This document shows positions 1 through 9,800 of a DNA stretch of 64,000 bases, in pieces; position 1 is the stretch's first letter; each line of letters starts with the position of its first letter. The DNA lies in contig NC_017278.1 of the NCBI RefSeq assembly GCF_000236585.1, positions 186,001 through 250,000 on the forward strand, read 5' to 3'. A program made the position numbers and the translations under genes. Source of the DNA: Thermus sp. CCB_US3_UF1 (GTDB lineage: Bacteria > Deinococcota > Deinococci > Deinococcales > Thermaceae). The notes under the pieces are model-generated. The model saw nothing but the letters and a program-made list of their open reading frames with translations, ran no database searches and was not told the origin of the DNA.

Positions 1-494
1 GCTACAACAACCTCAACCTCCTCTACCACCCCGACATGATGGCTTGGTTCCGGAGCCAGCCTTTCGGGACAGGTACCCTGCTGGAGGCCCTGAAGCGGGA
101 CCTGGGGTACCGGCTTTACCTGAGGCGGGTGGAGGTGAGCGGCGTGCACCTTTCCCCCAACCAGGCCTTTACCGTGAGGCTTTACCTGGAGAACCAGGGC
201 TTTGGGGGGCTCTACAACCCCAAGGGGCTGGAACTGGTCTTCATCCGGGAGGGGGACGGGCTGAGGGTGGCCCGCACCCTGCAGGCCACGGGCTTTTACG
301 GCCCGCCCCCGGGGGAGGAGGGGATGTACGCCTACACCGTTCCTGCCCCGGGCCAGCCTGGGACCTATGCCCTGTGGCTGCGGATTTATGACCCGGACCT
401 CCCCAATAACCCTGCCTACAGCGTTCCCTTGGCGAGCCGGCTGGAGCGCCGGGAGGGGCGGAACGCTTTGGGGTTTGTCGTGGAGGTTAGGTAG
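1..494 (+). CDS. DUF4832-type protein, C-terminal part (start lies before the window)
   Basis: The reading frame is open from base 3, before the first in-frame ATG at 36, so the gene is cut by the window edge. The visible 160 or so residues match the end of the DUF4832 family: a helix with LGYRLYLRRVEV, then an Ig-like beta sandwich with LYLENQGFGGLYNPKGLELV and a closing LRIYDPDLPNNPAYSVPLAS followed by GRNALGF. DUF4832 domains usually follow a TIM-barrel, glycoside-hydrolase-like domain in exported proteins; that part is not visible here. Substrate unknown. It ends 398 bases before the next gene, which points to a separate transcription unit. Confidence 0.75.
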   Translation, partial: YNNLNLLYHPDMMAWFRSQPFGTGTLLEALKRDLGYRLYLRRVEVSGVHLSPNQAFTVRLYLENQGFGGLYNPKGLELVFIREGDGLRVARTLQATGFYGPPPGEEGMYAYTVPAPGQPGTYALWLRIYDPDLPNNPAYSVPLASRLERREGRNALGFVVEVR

Positions 495-775
495 AAGGGT
501 CTCCGCCCCTCTCCCGGCCCCTGCCCGGGGAGGTTGGCCTGAGGGTTCCCTGTTTTCAGCTTCTGCGGCCTGGCCCCCACCTCTCCCGTGCCTGGGCCGG
601 AGATCGGGATCCGCACCCGGGGTTTTGGGTCCCGAAGGCCTTCACAGGGGTGGGAGTTCCGAGGCGCAGAGGGTAGGGGCCCCCTAGGCCAAGGCTGGCC
701 CCGGGAGGAGCGAGGGAAAAAGCCGCCCTATGCCCGCGAGGTCCGGAGGGGTCAGGATCCCTGCGGGGGCCTTTG
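495..775. other. Intergenic region, no gene recognised
   Basis: GC-rich stretch between the DUF4832 gene and the surface-protein cluster. All six frames hold only short, compositionally implausible ORFs. Around 515-535 there is a weak GC-rich inverted repeat that could act as a terminator for the upstream gene, but it has no T tract. Nothing else is supported. Confidence 0.5.
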
Positions 776-864
776 GTGTGAAAAGGGCTTCATTCCCCTC
801 GAGGGGAAAGCGCGTGGGTGTGGGGCTGGGGTGGCCTCGAGGGTTTTCACACGGTTTTCACACG
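776..864 (+). promoter_or_regulatory. Repeated TTTTCACAC sites upstream of the surface-protein cluster
   Basis: TTTTCACAC occurs at 844-852 and again at 855-863, an exact 11-bp (one helical turn) tandem spacing. The reverse complement GTGTGAAAA lies at 776-784. The same GGTTTTCACA core appears at 4160-4169, just before another gene of the cluster. Helically phased copies plus an inverted copy suggest binding sites for an unidentified regulator. No convincing -35/-10 pair could be assigned. Confidence 0.4.
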
Positions 865-892
865 CCCTCGGGATGATCTACCGGGGGTAGGT

Positions 893-1381
893 ATGCGCAA
901 AGCCCTTGTTCCAGCCCTTTTCCTAGCCTTGCTCGTGGCCCTGGCCCAGGCCCTTAACCTGGACCTCCGGCCCTATCTGGTAAAGGCGGTGGAAGGCAAG
1001 GAAACCTACGAAGAGAACCCCTTGGGCGTCAGGCCGGGCGACCTCCTGGAGTGGCGCCTCCTGGCGGAGAACCGCTCCCAAGGGGCCCTGCGCCAGGTGG
1101 CCTTGGTGATCCCCATTCCCAAGGAAACCCGCTATCTGGAGGGGACCGCCAAGCCCCTAAGCCTTGGTTCGGCCACCATCCGCCCGGAGTTCAGCTTTGA
1201 CGGGGGGAAGACCTTTGGTTTCCCCCCCCTGAAGAAGCGGATCCGGGTGGTGGAAAACGGGAAGGAGGTGGAAAAGGAAGTGGAGGTCAAACCAGAGGAG
1301 TACACGCACGCCAGGTGGGTTCTCCCCGAGATGCCTAAGGGCGCCAGGGTGCAGGTGTCCCTGCGCACGGTTGTGAAGTGA
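893..1381 (+). CDS. Small exported DUF11-like protein
   Basis: 162 residues. The N-terminus has a signal peptide (MRKALVPALFLALLVALAQA), and the mature part is one Ig-like beta domain of the DUF11/conserved-repeat type with PGDLLEWRLLAENRSQGALRQVALVIPIP and WVLPEMPKGARVQVSLRTVV. It is therefore probably periplasmic or on the cell surface. I chose the ATG at 893 because the signal peptide starts there and upstream codons read as non-protein. It is the first gene of a co-directional cluster of larger proteins with the same repeat type; the next gene starts 16 bases after its stop. Probably structural, role unknown. Confidence 0.75.
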   Translation: MRKALVPALFLALLVALAQALNLDLRPYLVKAVEGKETYEENPLGVRPGDLLEWRLLAENRSQGALRQVALVIPIPKETRYLEGTAKPLSLGSATIRPEFSFDGGKTFGFPPLKKRIRVVENGKEVEKEVEVKPEEYTHARWVLPEMPKGARVQVSLRTVVK

Positions 1382-1397
1382 AGGAGGTTTGAGGAGG

Positions 1398-4064
1398 ATG
1401 AAGCGCATACATGTAGGGTTTCTTTTGGTCGTGCTGATGGGCCTGGCCTTGGCGGCTGGTACCCCTGCGGGTACCGCCATCACCAACCAGGCCACCGCCA
1501 CCTACATAGACTCGGCCGGCCAGCCTAGGACCACCACGTCCAACCTGGTCACCACCATCGTCCAGCAGGTCTACAGCTTTACCATTACCCCTGACGGGAA
1601 CAACGAGGGCAATCCCGGCCAGGTCCGCAGCGGTCTTCCCGGGTCCCAGGTGCTTTTCAACTACCGGGTGAGGAACAACGGTAACGGCACCGACACCATC
1701 AACCTGTCCATAGCCCAGGGCACCAGCGACAACTTTGACCTGCAAAACGTACGCATCCACCTGGATGCCAACTGCAACGGCAACGTGGACGCCGGGGAGG
1801 GGCAGGTCACCCAGGTGACCCTGCCGGCGGACGGCGAGGCCTGCCTGGTGGTGGCTGCGGTCATCCCCAGTGGGGCCACGTCCGGACAGTACGGCAACCT
1901 CAACTTGGTGGGAACTTCCCAAGGCAATGCCAGCGTAGTGGATAACAACAACTGGGCCCGGGCGGTGGCCACGGCCCAGGCAGCCCTTACGGCCTTCAAG
2001 GCTGCGACCCCCTCCGGAAGCGTCGCGCCTGGGACCCCCATCACCTACACCATCTCCGGCGCCAACACCGGCGGAAGTGGGGCGTACGGGTACCCCGTCA
2101 CCGTGGACAGCACCTCCCGGACGGGGATCCTCATAGAGGACGTCATCCCGAATGGCCTCCGGGTGACCGCCATGCCTACTGGCTCCGCGGGGGCGGGTAC
2201 CGTCCGGTTTGTCTACAACACCGGTTCCGGCTGGTCCACCCTTACGAGCTCTAACCTGCCCCTCACCGGCAACGGGACCGTCAGGATCGGCATGCTCATT
2301 GAGGGTAGCGGACCCTTCTTCCCCCAGGGAGCCCAGTACACCTTCAGCTTCCAGGCCCAGGTACCCTCGGGTGTCCCTGCCGGCACCAGCTACAGCAACT
2401 TCGCCGTGGTCCGGTTCGACGCCAACGGGGATGGGGATGCCGACGACCCCGGGGAGACCGTGACCACCAACACCACCACCAACACCGTGGGGGCTGCTTA
2501 CGCGGTCCAGGTAGGGCCCTACGGGTACCCCCTTGGGAACGGTACCGGCACCTACCTGGTGGGAGCCTACACCATCACCCGGAATGCGGACCAGCAGACG
2601 GTGAGCGCCGTCTACAGCGGGACCACGGTCATCTTCCGCCACACCCTTAGGAACACGGGGAACACGGCCGATAGCTTCACCTTGAGCCCTAGCGGGCAGC
2701 CCTCGGGCTGGGCCTGCCAGCTGGTGGCCGATGACCTCGCCACGCCCATCTCTGGCCCGGTGGGTCCTGTGGCGGCGGGGGCTGACCTGAACTTTGCCTT
2801 GCGCTGCCAGGTGCCGGCGGGCTACACCAGCGCTTCTGCCATAAACATCACCGTCACAGCTACGAGCGTAGGCGATCCTTCCAAGTGGGACGCTACCCAG
2901 GACACGGTGACCCAGGTTCTCCTGGGCTATGGCGTGGATTTGGCCGCCAGGGGCCGGGCAGGGGACAATGACCAAAGCAACGATAACCCGCCAGCCCAAA
3001 GCGCCAACCCTGGCCAGGCAGCCTACTTCCCCTTGGAGGTGTACAACGCCGGTCAGAACCCAGACGTCTACAACTTGGCCGCCAGCCTGCCGAGTGGCTG
3101 GAGCGCCATCTTCTACCCGGATGCCAACTGCGACGGCATGCCCGATGGAGCGCCCATCACCAACACCGCCTTGCTGAACCCTGGCGCCAAGCAGTGCGTG
3201 GTGGCTGCGGTATCCGTACCCGCGGGTACGGCGCCCGGTAGCAACCCCGTGGGCTTCACCGCTACCAGCACCACGCTACCCGGGGTGAGCGATGTGGTTT
3301 CCAGTACGGTTACCGTGAACCTGGTGGCCCAGGTCACCTTAGACCCCGACCGTTCCGGCACCGTGACCAGCCCGGGGACCCTGGTCTACACCCACACCCT
3401 CACCAACAGCTCCAATGCCCCGGCCTACTGCGACATCTCTGGCAATGGCGGGGCCCATGGCTGGACCTACCAGTACTCCACGGACGGGAGCAACTGGTAT
3501 GGGGCTTTGACGGATGTGTACGTGGCGCCCAATGGCGGCACCGCCACCATCTATGTCCGCCTCCAGGTACCCGCGGGCCAGCCTGTGGGCCGGACGGACG
3601 TGAACACCGTCACCGCCAACTGTGACGTGACCACGGGTACGCCGGACAACGTCTACGAGGCCACGGACACGGCCACGGAGACCACCACCATCGTGGGCGG
3701 GGAGCTCCGGCTGCAAAAGACCGTGGACAAGTCCACGGCCTACCCCGGGGACGTCCTCACCTACACCGTCACCGCCGAGAACATCGGTACCGGGAACCTC
3801 AAAGAGGTGAAGATCTCCGATCCCCTGCCGCACCACACCACCTTTGTGAGCATCTCCGCCACGGCCACGGGCTTCCCTGCTGGGGCCACGATCCTCTACT
3901 CCACGGACGGCACCACCTGGTCGTCCACGCCTCCCACCTCTCTGCCGGCGGGTGGGGTGGTGTACGTGGGCGTGGACACGGACGGCGACGGCAACATCAC
4001 TAGCGCCGACTTCATGCTGCCTGCGGCCAAGGTCACCATCACCCTGAAGGTGCAGGTTCAGTAG
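1398..4064 (+). CDS. Large exported DUF11-repeat surface protein
   Basis: 888 residues with a signal peptide ending near GLALAAG, followed by the TPAGTAITNQATATY start typical of Thermus/Deinococcus DUF11 proteins. The rest is a string of Ig-like beta domains rich in T, N, G and P. The last one (about residues 770-888) is a clear DUF11 repeat with LQKTVDKSTAYPGDVLTYTV. Asp/Asn-rich loops (DANCNGNVDAGE near residue 130, DTDGDGNITSAD near the end) look like calcium sites. Start ATG 1398 is preceded by AAGGAGG 10 bases upstream; an in-frame TTG at 1389 sits too close to that site. Probably a surface structural protein; partner unknown. Confidence 0.8.
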   Translation: MKRIHVGFLLVVLMGLALAAGTPAGTAITNQATATYIDSAGQPRTTTSNLVTTIVQQVYSFTITPDGNNEGNPGQVRSGLPGSQVLFNYRVRNNGNGTDTINLSIAQGTSDNFDLQNVRIHLDANCNGNVDAGEGQVTQVTLPADGEACLVVAAVIPSGATSGQYGNLNLVGTSQGNASVVDNNNWARAVATAQAALTAFKAATPSGSVAPGTPITYTISGANTGGSGAYGYPVTVDSTSRTGILIEDVIPNGLRVTAMPTGSAGAGTVRFVYNTGSGWSTLTSSNLPLTGNGTVRIGMLIEGSGPFFPQGAQYTFSFQAQVPSGVPAGTSYSNFAVVRFDANGDGDADDPGETVTTNTTTNTVGAAYAVQVGPYGYPLGNGTGTYLVGAYTITRNADQQTVSAVYSGTTVIFRHTLRNTGNTADSFTLSPSGQPSGWACQLVADDLATPISGPVGPVAAGADLNFALRCQVPAGYTSASAINITVTATSVGDPSKWDATQDTVTQVLLGYGVDLAARGRAGDNDQSNDNPPAQSANPGQAAYFPLEVYNAGQNPDVYNLAASLPSGWSAIFYPDANCDGMPDGAPITNTALLNPGAKQCVVAAVSVPAGTAPGSNPVGFTATSTTLPGVSDVVSSTVTVNLVAQVTLDPDRSGTVTSPGTLVYTHTLTNSSNAPAYCDISGNGGAHGWTYQYSTDGSNWYGALTDVYVAPNGGTATIYVRLQVPAGQPVGRTDVNTVTANCDVTTGTPDNVYEATDTATETTTIVGGELRLQKTVDKSTAYPGDVLTYTVTAENIGTGNLKEVKISDPLPHHTTFVSISATATGFPAGATILYSTDGTTWSSTPPTSLPAGGVVYVGVDTDGDGNITSADFMLPAAKVTITLKVQVQ

Positions 4065-4072
4065 CTTCTCTA

Positions 4073-4102
4073 GCTCCGCCCCAGGAGCCCCTGGGGCGGA
4101 GC
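4073..4102 (+). terminator. Strong hairpin after the DUF11 gene
   Basis: A perfect 13-bp stem (GCTCCGCCCCAGG with its complement) and a 4-base AGCC loop lie 9 bases after the stop codon. There is no T tract, so it is either a weak intrinsic terminator or a stability/processing hairpin between two genes of the cluster. Confidence 0.5.
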
Positions 4103-4159
4103 CCCCCTCCAGGGGGCGTGCGGAAACCAGAGAGGAAGTTTTGAGAAGAGCTTTCAAAG

Positions 4160-4169
4160 GGTTTTCACA
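4160..4169 (+). promoter_or_regulatory. Third GGTTTTCACA copy, upstream of the next DUF11 gene
   Basis: GGTTTTCACA, identical to the core repeated at 842-851 and 853-862, lies 13 bases before the ATG at 4183. Recurrence before two genes of one cluster suggests shared control; the binding factor is unknown. Confidence 0.35.
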
Positions 4170-4182
4170 GGGGGTGTAGAGG

Positions 4183-6876
4183 ATGAAGAAGGCGATGGGG
4201 ATGCTGGGGCGAAACAGGATGTGGCCCAAGAGCTTTGGGGCCCTCCTCTGGCTCCTTTCCATCGCCTTCGCCCTGACCCCTGCGGGAACGGTGATCCGCA
4301 ACCAGGCTGTGGCCTACGCGGGAGGGGAGCGGTACCTCTCCAACGAAGTGGAGGTTCTGGTGAGGCCCCTTTGCGTTCCCCTCCTTTCTCCTGATGGGAC
4401 CACGGCCCTCCCAGGGCAAGAAGCCGGGGTGAGCCCTGGGGGGTACGCCTACCTTCCCTTCCTCCTGACCAACGGGGGGAATGACCGTTTTTCCTTGCGG
4501 CTTTCCCACCTCTTTGGTCCAAGGGACTGGAACCCCGAGGAGGTCCACCTCTACCCTGACCGTGATGGGGATGCCCTGCCCGACCCGGGGGCTTCCCCTT
4601 TGGCGGAGGTTTCCCTGGCCATGGGGGAAAGCCTCCGGCTGGTGCTGCGGGTCAAAGCCCCTTCTGGCGCTTCTGGTGCCCTTCTTTTGAGCCCGGTGGC
4701 TTCCTGCCCCGAGGGCCAGGAGGATCGGGATAACTGGGCGAGGGTGGTGGTCCAGCCGGGCCCGGTCCTGGCCCTTCAGAAGGGGATGCCCCTCGAGGCC
4801 CTCCCAGGGCAGGAGGTCCTCGTGGTCTTGAGGGTGCGCAACCTGGGGGACAGGGAGGCCCAAGGGGTGGTGGCGACCGACGCCCCCCTGCCCCTCCCCT
4901 TCGTACCCAGCTCGGCCTCGGCCCCCAAGGGACGGGTGGAGTACTGGGATGGGGCCTTATGGGCCCCTTCGGAGCCGTCTGGGGTGCGCGGGGTGCGCCT
5001 GGTCCTGGAGCGGCTAGGGGTAGGGGAGGAGGCCTTCCTTGCCTTCCGCCTCCTCGTGCCCCCAGGAACCCCCCCAGGATTCGTGGAAAACCTGGCCCGG
5101 GCCGAGGGACCTGGAGGGCCTGTGGAGGCTAGGGCTTCCCTGCGCGTCCTTCCCCTTTACGCCCACCACCTGGGGCCGAGGGGCAACCCCAGGGCCCTCC
5201 CCGGCGGGGAGGGTTCCCCCGACGACCGGCAGGCCCAGCGGGGCCTCGAGGGCCAGACCCTCTGCTTCGCTCATACCCTGGAAAACGCCGGCACGGGCCA
5301 GGACACCTACGATCTAAGGGTGGAGGGCCTTCCCCAAGGGGTGGACTTCTGGTGGGAAGGCCCCACCGGCACCCCCTTGGGCCTCCCCCTTACCCTCTCC
5401 CCAGGGGAGAGCCGGGACTTTTCCCTTTGCCTCCGCCCCTCAGCCCCCATGGGCTTTACCGCCCGGGTGGTGGCCACCTCCCGGGCCACGGGGGCCAGCA
5501 ACGCCACCTGGGACCTCCTGGAGGTCCTGCCCGCCTCGGCCCTCACCCTTTGGAAGGAGGCCGACCCCCCATCGGGCACCACCCTGCGCCCGGGTCAGGA
5601 GGTGGTCTACACCCTGCGGATCCAAAACGCCTTTGCCCCCCTGCGGGGAGCCAGGGTGGAGGATGCCCTAAGCCCCTGGCTGGAGTTTGTGGAGGCCTCC
5701 CACGGGGGCCTGTGGGACCCCACCCGCCGCCTGGTGGTCTGGAACCTGGACCCCCTCCCCCTAGGGGAGACCCGCCTCACCCTGCGGGTGCGGGTGCGGG
5801 AGGATACGCCCGACGACACTCTGGTCCAAAACGCCTTTTCCCTGCGCGCCCAGGACCTGACCCAGCCCATCCTCTCTCCCCCCACCCGCCACCCCGTCTT
5901 CGGGGTACGCCTCCTCCTTCGGAAGGAGGTAAGCCCCAAAAGCGCCCGGGTGGGGGACCTCTTGCTCTACCGCCTGACCCTGGAAAACCCTTCCCCTAGT
6001 CTCCTTACCGTGCGCCTCAGGGACCTGCCTCCCCCGGGCACGGCCTACGAGCCCGGCACCGCCTTCCTGGGATGCGGCGCCTCCAAACTGCCCCTGGAAC
6101 CCAAGGTGCAGGAGGGCCTCCTCCTTTGGGAGGGCCTGGAGCTCCCGGGCCGTGGCCGGATTTGCCTGGAGTACAAGCTTCGCCTCCTCCCCGGGGCCCC
6201 AGAAGAACTGGTGAACACCGCCGAGGCCCAGGGCCTAAGCGCTAACGGGGCGGCCACGGCCAGCGGCAGGGCCCAGGCTCTCGCCAGGTTGGACCTAGGC
6301 CCCTTCGCCCTGGGGGGGGTCCTCTTGGGCCGGGTCTTCCTGGACCTGGATGGGGATGGGGTTTTCGGCAAGGGGGATCTGCCCTTGCCGGGGGCCCGGA
6401 TTCTCCTCAGCAACGGCACCCAGGCCCTTACCGACGCCATGGGACGGTACGCTTTCCGTAATCTTTCTGGCCTTCACCAGGTGATGCTGGACCCGGACTC
6501 CGCGCCCTTTGCTCCCCTTCCCCTGCCGGAAGGCCTGGGGGAGGGGTACCGCAAGCGGGTCCTGGTCCAGGGGGCCACGGTGGCGGACTTCCCCTTGCGG
6601 GTTCCCAAGGGGTACGTGAGGGTCTTGCGCGCCACCACCTTGCGCATGGGCCCTCTTTCCGTGGAGAAGCGGGTGGTGGAGGTGGCCGGGAAGGCCTTGG
6701 CGGAGCTACGGGTGCGCAGCCTCGAGGCCCTTCCCGAGCTGACCCTGCGGGACCCCTTGCCGGGGGGTGGGGAAAGGGTCTTTGCCTTTGGGCTCTTCCA
6801 GGGGGAGGAGGTCTTAGCCTATCCCCTGGAGCGTCCCATCCTCACTGACCCTGAGGTGCGTTGGAGGTATCCATGA
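4183..6876 (+). CDS. Large exported protein with DUF11 and SdrD-B-like domains
   Basis: 897 residues. A hydrophobic export segment (about residues 15-31, SFGALLWLLSIAFA) follows a basic N-terminus, then TPAGTVIRNQAVAYAGG, the same start motif as the preceding gene. The body is a chain of Ig-like beta domains, including DUF11 repeats near residues 455-690 (LTLWKEADPPSGTTLRPGQEVVY; LLLRKEVSPKSARVGDLLLY). Near residue 715 is an SdrD-B/CNA-B-like domain opening with VFLDLDGDGVFGKGDLPLPG. The start at 4183 is the first ATG; ATGs at 4201 and 4219 are alternatives. Its stop overlaps the next start in an ATGA, so the two are translationally coupled. Likely surface exposed. Confidence 0.78.
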   Translation: MKKAMGMLGRNRMWPKSFGALLWLLSIAFALTPAGTVIRNQAVAYAGGERYLSNEVEVLVRPLCVPLLSPDGTTALPGQEAGVSPGGYAYLPFLLTNGGNDRFSLRLSHLFGPRDWNPEEVHLYPDRDGDALPDPGASPLAEVSLAMGESLRLVLRVKAPSGASGALLLSPVASCPEGQEDRDNWARVVVQPGPVLALQKGMPLEALPGQEVLVVLRVRNLGDREAQGVVATDAPLPLPFVPSSASAPKGRVEYWDGALWAPSEPSGVRGVRLVLERLGVGEEAFLAFRLLVPPGTPPGFVENLARAEGPGGPVEARASLRVLPLYAHHLGPRGNPRALPGGEGSPDDRQAQRGLEGQTLCFAHTLENAGTGQDTYDLRVEGLPQGVDFWWEGPTGTPLGLPLTLSPGESRDFSLCLRPSAPMGFTARVVATSRATGASNATWDLLEVLPASALTLWKEADPPSGTTLRPGQEVVYTLRIQNAFAPLRGARVEDALSPWLEFVEASHGGLWDPTRRLVVWNLDPLPLGETRLTLRVRVREDTPDDTLVQNAFSLRAQDLTQPILSPPTRHPVFGVRLLLRKEVSPKSARVGDLLLYRLTLENPSPSLLTVRLRDLPPPGTAYEPGTAFLGCGASKLPLEPKVQEGLLLWEGLELPGRGRICLEYKLRLLPGAPEELVNTAEAQGLSANGAATASGRAQALARLDLGPFALGGVLLGRVFLDLDGDGVFGKGDLPLPGARILLSNGTQALTDAMGRYAFRNLSGLHQVMLDPDSAPFAPLPLPEGLGEGYRKRVLVQGATVADFPLRVPKGYVRVLRATTLRMGPLSVEKRVVEVAGKALAELRVRSLEALPELTLRDPLPGGGERVFAFGLFQGEEVLAYPLERPILTDPEVRWRYP

Positions 6877-9800
6877 GGTTTGGGCTGGTCTTGCTTCTGG
6901 CCTTTTTGCTCATCCAAGGGGTAGTTGGGGCTTCAGAAGCCCCTAAGGCAGAACTCAGGGTACGGGTATTCCTGGATCTACCAGGAGGGGAGCGGCCTGG
7001 GGAGGGGCTGTTGCGTGCGGGCGGGGAGGAGCGCCGGGTGGTGGGGGAGACGGTGCTTGCCCTGGCCCCTGGCAGGTACCCGCTGGCCTTCCTGGTCGAG
7101 GGAGCGGAGGTGGAGGGGCCTAGCGAGGTGGTTCTAGCTCCCGGGGAGAGGAGGGAGGTGGTCTACCGCCTGCGGCCCCGGGTGGAGCTGGTCCTCACGC
7201 CTCCTTCCCAGCGGCTTCCCGAGGGGGAGGAGGCCCGCTTCCTCTTGCGGGCCACCACGGACTACCCCGGGCTTTTGCCTGGGGAGCTGGCCTTGGAGCT
7301 ACCGGAGGGCTTGGAGGCCCTTTCGCCCACGCGGCTTGTGGGGGTGCTTTCCCGGGGTCGGCCTGCGGAGCTTTCTGTGGCGGTGCGGGGCCCGGTGGGG
7401 CAGTACCAGGTGCGGGGGGTGCTTGCCCCCTATGGCCTGGTACGGGCGGCCGGCGTGGAGTTTTACCGTAAGGCCACCTTCGCCTTGCGCAAGGAGGCCC
7501 TGACCCCCAGGGTGGAACGGGGTGGGGAGGCCCGCTTCCGCCTCACGGTGGCTAACCAAGGGGATGAGGCCGGGCGGGTGCGTCTAAGGGACCTGGGCGG
7601 GGAGGGCCTCGAGGGTCCCGGCCTGGATCAGGAGGTTTACCTCGAGGCAGGCCAAGCCCGGAGCTATGAGGTGGCCTTCCGGGTGGTGGGGGAAGGGGTA
7701 GCGGTGAACCGGGCGGAGCTCCTGGGGCCCGAAGGGGTGGTGGCCCGGGCCGAGGCCAGGGTGGAGGTCCTCCTCCCCAAGCCCCTTCTGGCCCGCGAGC
7801 TTCCCTTCCGCCGCTATTTGCCCGGGGAGGCGGTGGAGCACCGCCTAGTGGTGCGCAACCTAGGCCAGGCCCCCCTGCGCTACGTCCTGGAGGACACCTG
7901 CCCCGACTTTCTGGAACCCTCGGGGGCCCGCTTTGAGGGCACCCTGCCCCCTGGGGGAGAAACGGTCCACACCTACCGGGCCCAGGTGCGCTTTGGCCTC
8001 GAGGCCGAAGGGGTCTGCCAGGCCCTTTTGCGCCACCAAGGGGAAGGGGTGAGGGCGGAGGTCCCCCTTGCCCGGGTGCTCCTGGACCTCCGCAAGGAGG
8101 TAAGCCCACAGCGGATCCTGGAGGGCAGCGAGGCCACCTTCCTCCTCAAGGTCCATAACCCCGCGGACCACCCCGTGCGGGTGCGGCTGCTGGACACCCC
8201 CCCCAAGGGCCTGCCCATGGAAGGGCTGGCCTGGGAGGGCCTCCTGGAGGCGGGGGAGGTTCGGATCTTCCCCCTGAAGGCCTCTGGGGTGCCTGCGGGC
8301 CTCCACGTGAACCGGGCCAGCGCCTTCGTGGGCGAGGTCCCGGCTGCCTTCCCTGCAGAAGCCTCCTTAGCCGCCCTGCCCCTGTTGCTGCCCGAGCGGC
8401 TTTCCGAGATGGCCCTGCCCTTTAGGGTGGAGGGGCGGGGGGAGGAACTCCTCCTGGCCTTCTCCCTGCCCGAGGGAGCCGAGTACGTGCCAGGAAGCGC
8501 CCGGATTCTGCGGGAGGGAAGCCTCCTTCCCCTGGCGGATCCCCTTTTCCTCCAGGAAGGGGGGAGGCTCTACTGGCGCCTTCCCTTCCAGGGGGAGGGC
8601 GAGGTGCGCTTCCTCCTCCGCCACCGGGAGGCCCTGCCCCCCCTGGCGGAGCCGGGCCTGACCCTTTTGGCCTCGGGGCGGGAGGTCCCCTTGCAGGGGG
8701 CGGCCAGCTTAGCCGAATACCGCAGGGCCAAGCCCCTCAAGGGGGAGCGGCAGGGGGCGATCCGCGAGCCCCAGGACGGCCAGGTCTTCCAGGACCAGGG
8801 GGCCATCCGGGTGGTGGTGGAGGCGCCCTTGGGGCCCCTTGTCCTTAGGGTGAACGGGGAGCCCGTGGGCCAAGACCGCCTGGGCAAGGCGGAGCTGGAC
8901 GAGGGGCGGGGCTGGCAGCGGCTGGAGTACTACGGGGTGCCCCTCCGGGTGGGGCGGAACCTCCTGGAGGTGGAGGGGGTGGCCCAGGACCGCCTCGAGG
9001 TCTTCCGGGCCGGCAACCCCGTGCGCCTGCGCCTCACTTTGGTGGAGGCCAAGACCGATGGGCGCACCCCCCTCAGGGTCCTGGTGGAGGCCCTGGACGA
9101 AAACGGGCTTCCCTCGGGCTTTGGGCCCTTGAGCGTGGAAACGGATCTGGAGCCCCTGAACCCCGACGCCTTCCTGGCCCTCTCCGGCTACCAGATCCTC
9201 CTCAAGGATGGCCGGGGGGAACTCCTCCTGCGCCCCCTGGTGGCCCCGCGGGAGTTCTACGTGCGGGTGGGCTTCAACCGCCTCGAGGCCCAATCCCGCT
9301 TCTTCGCCGGGGAAGGGGCCAAGGGGCTTTGGCTGGCCCAGGGGAGCGTGGGGGTGGCTCTGAGGGACCCGGGGGCGGGCCTCCGCCTGGAGAACCTCCA
9401 CCCCTTCGGCCTGGCCCGGGCCTACGCCGAGGGGCCCTTCCTTGGGGGGCAGGCCCAGGGGGCCCTGGACACCGCAGGGGGGCTTGGGCAAAAGCTCACC
9501 CAGGAGCGCTTCCCCGTCACCGGGGCCGCCGCTGAGCCCAAGCGCCCCCTCACCTCCGATGACCCCATAGCCTTCCGCTATGACCAGCCCGGCTTTACCC
9601 TTGCCTACGAGCGGGCTCCCCTAGGAGCCTCCCTTCCCGAGGCCACGGCCCTAAGGCTCAGCACCCGGGGGGAGGCCCGCCTCGAGGGTTTCCTGGCCCT
9701 CCTGCCCCGAGGGATCGTGCGGGAAACCATTCGCCCAGACGGCACCTCCTTCTACCGCCTCTCCCAGCCCCCCAGGCCGGGCTCCCTCACCCTGACCCTG

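Noticed and set aside
15-494. Treating ATG 36 as the true start of the first gene
   Set aside because: Codons before it (from base 3) are open and read as the same protein family, so the gene continues upstream of the window.
1335-2999. Long minus-strand ORF (554 codons) opposite the DUF11 gene
   Set aside because: Composition is G/H/V/R-rich nonsense typical of the antisense frame of a GC-rich gene; no ribosome site, no family, and the plus-strand gene is certain.
4065-4182. Operon break proven by the 13-bp hairpin at 4073
   Set aside because: The hairpin has no T tract, so I list it as terminator-like only and do not claim that transcription ends there.
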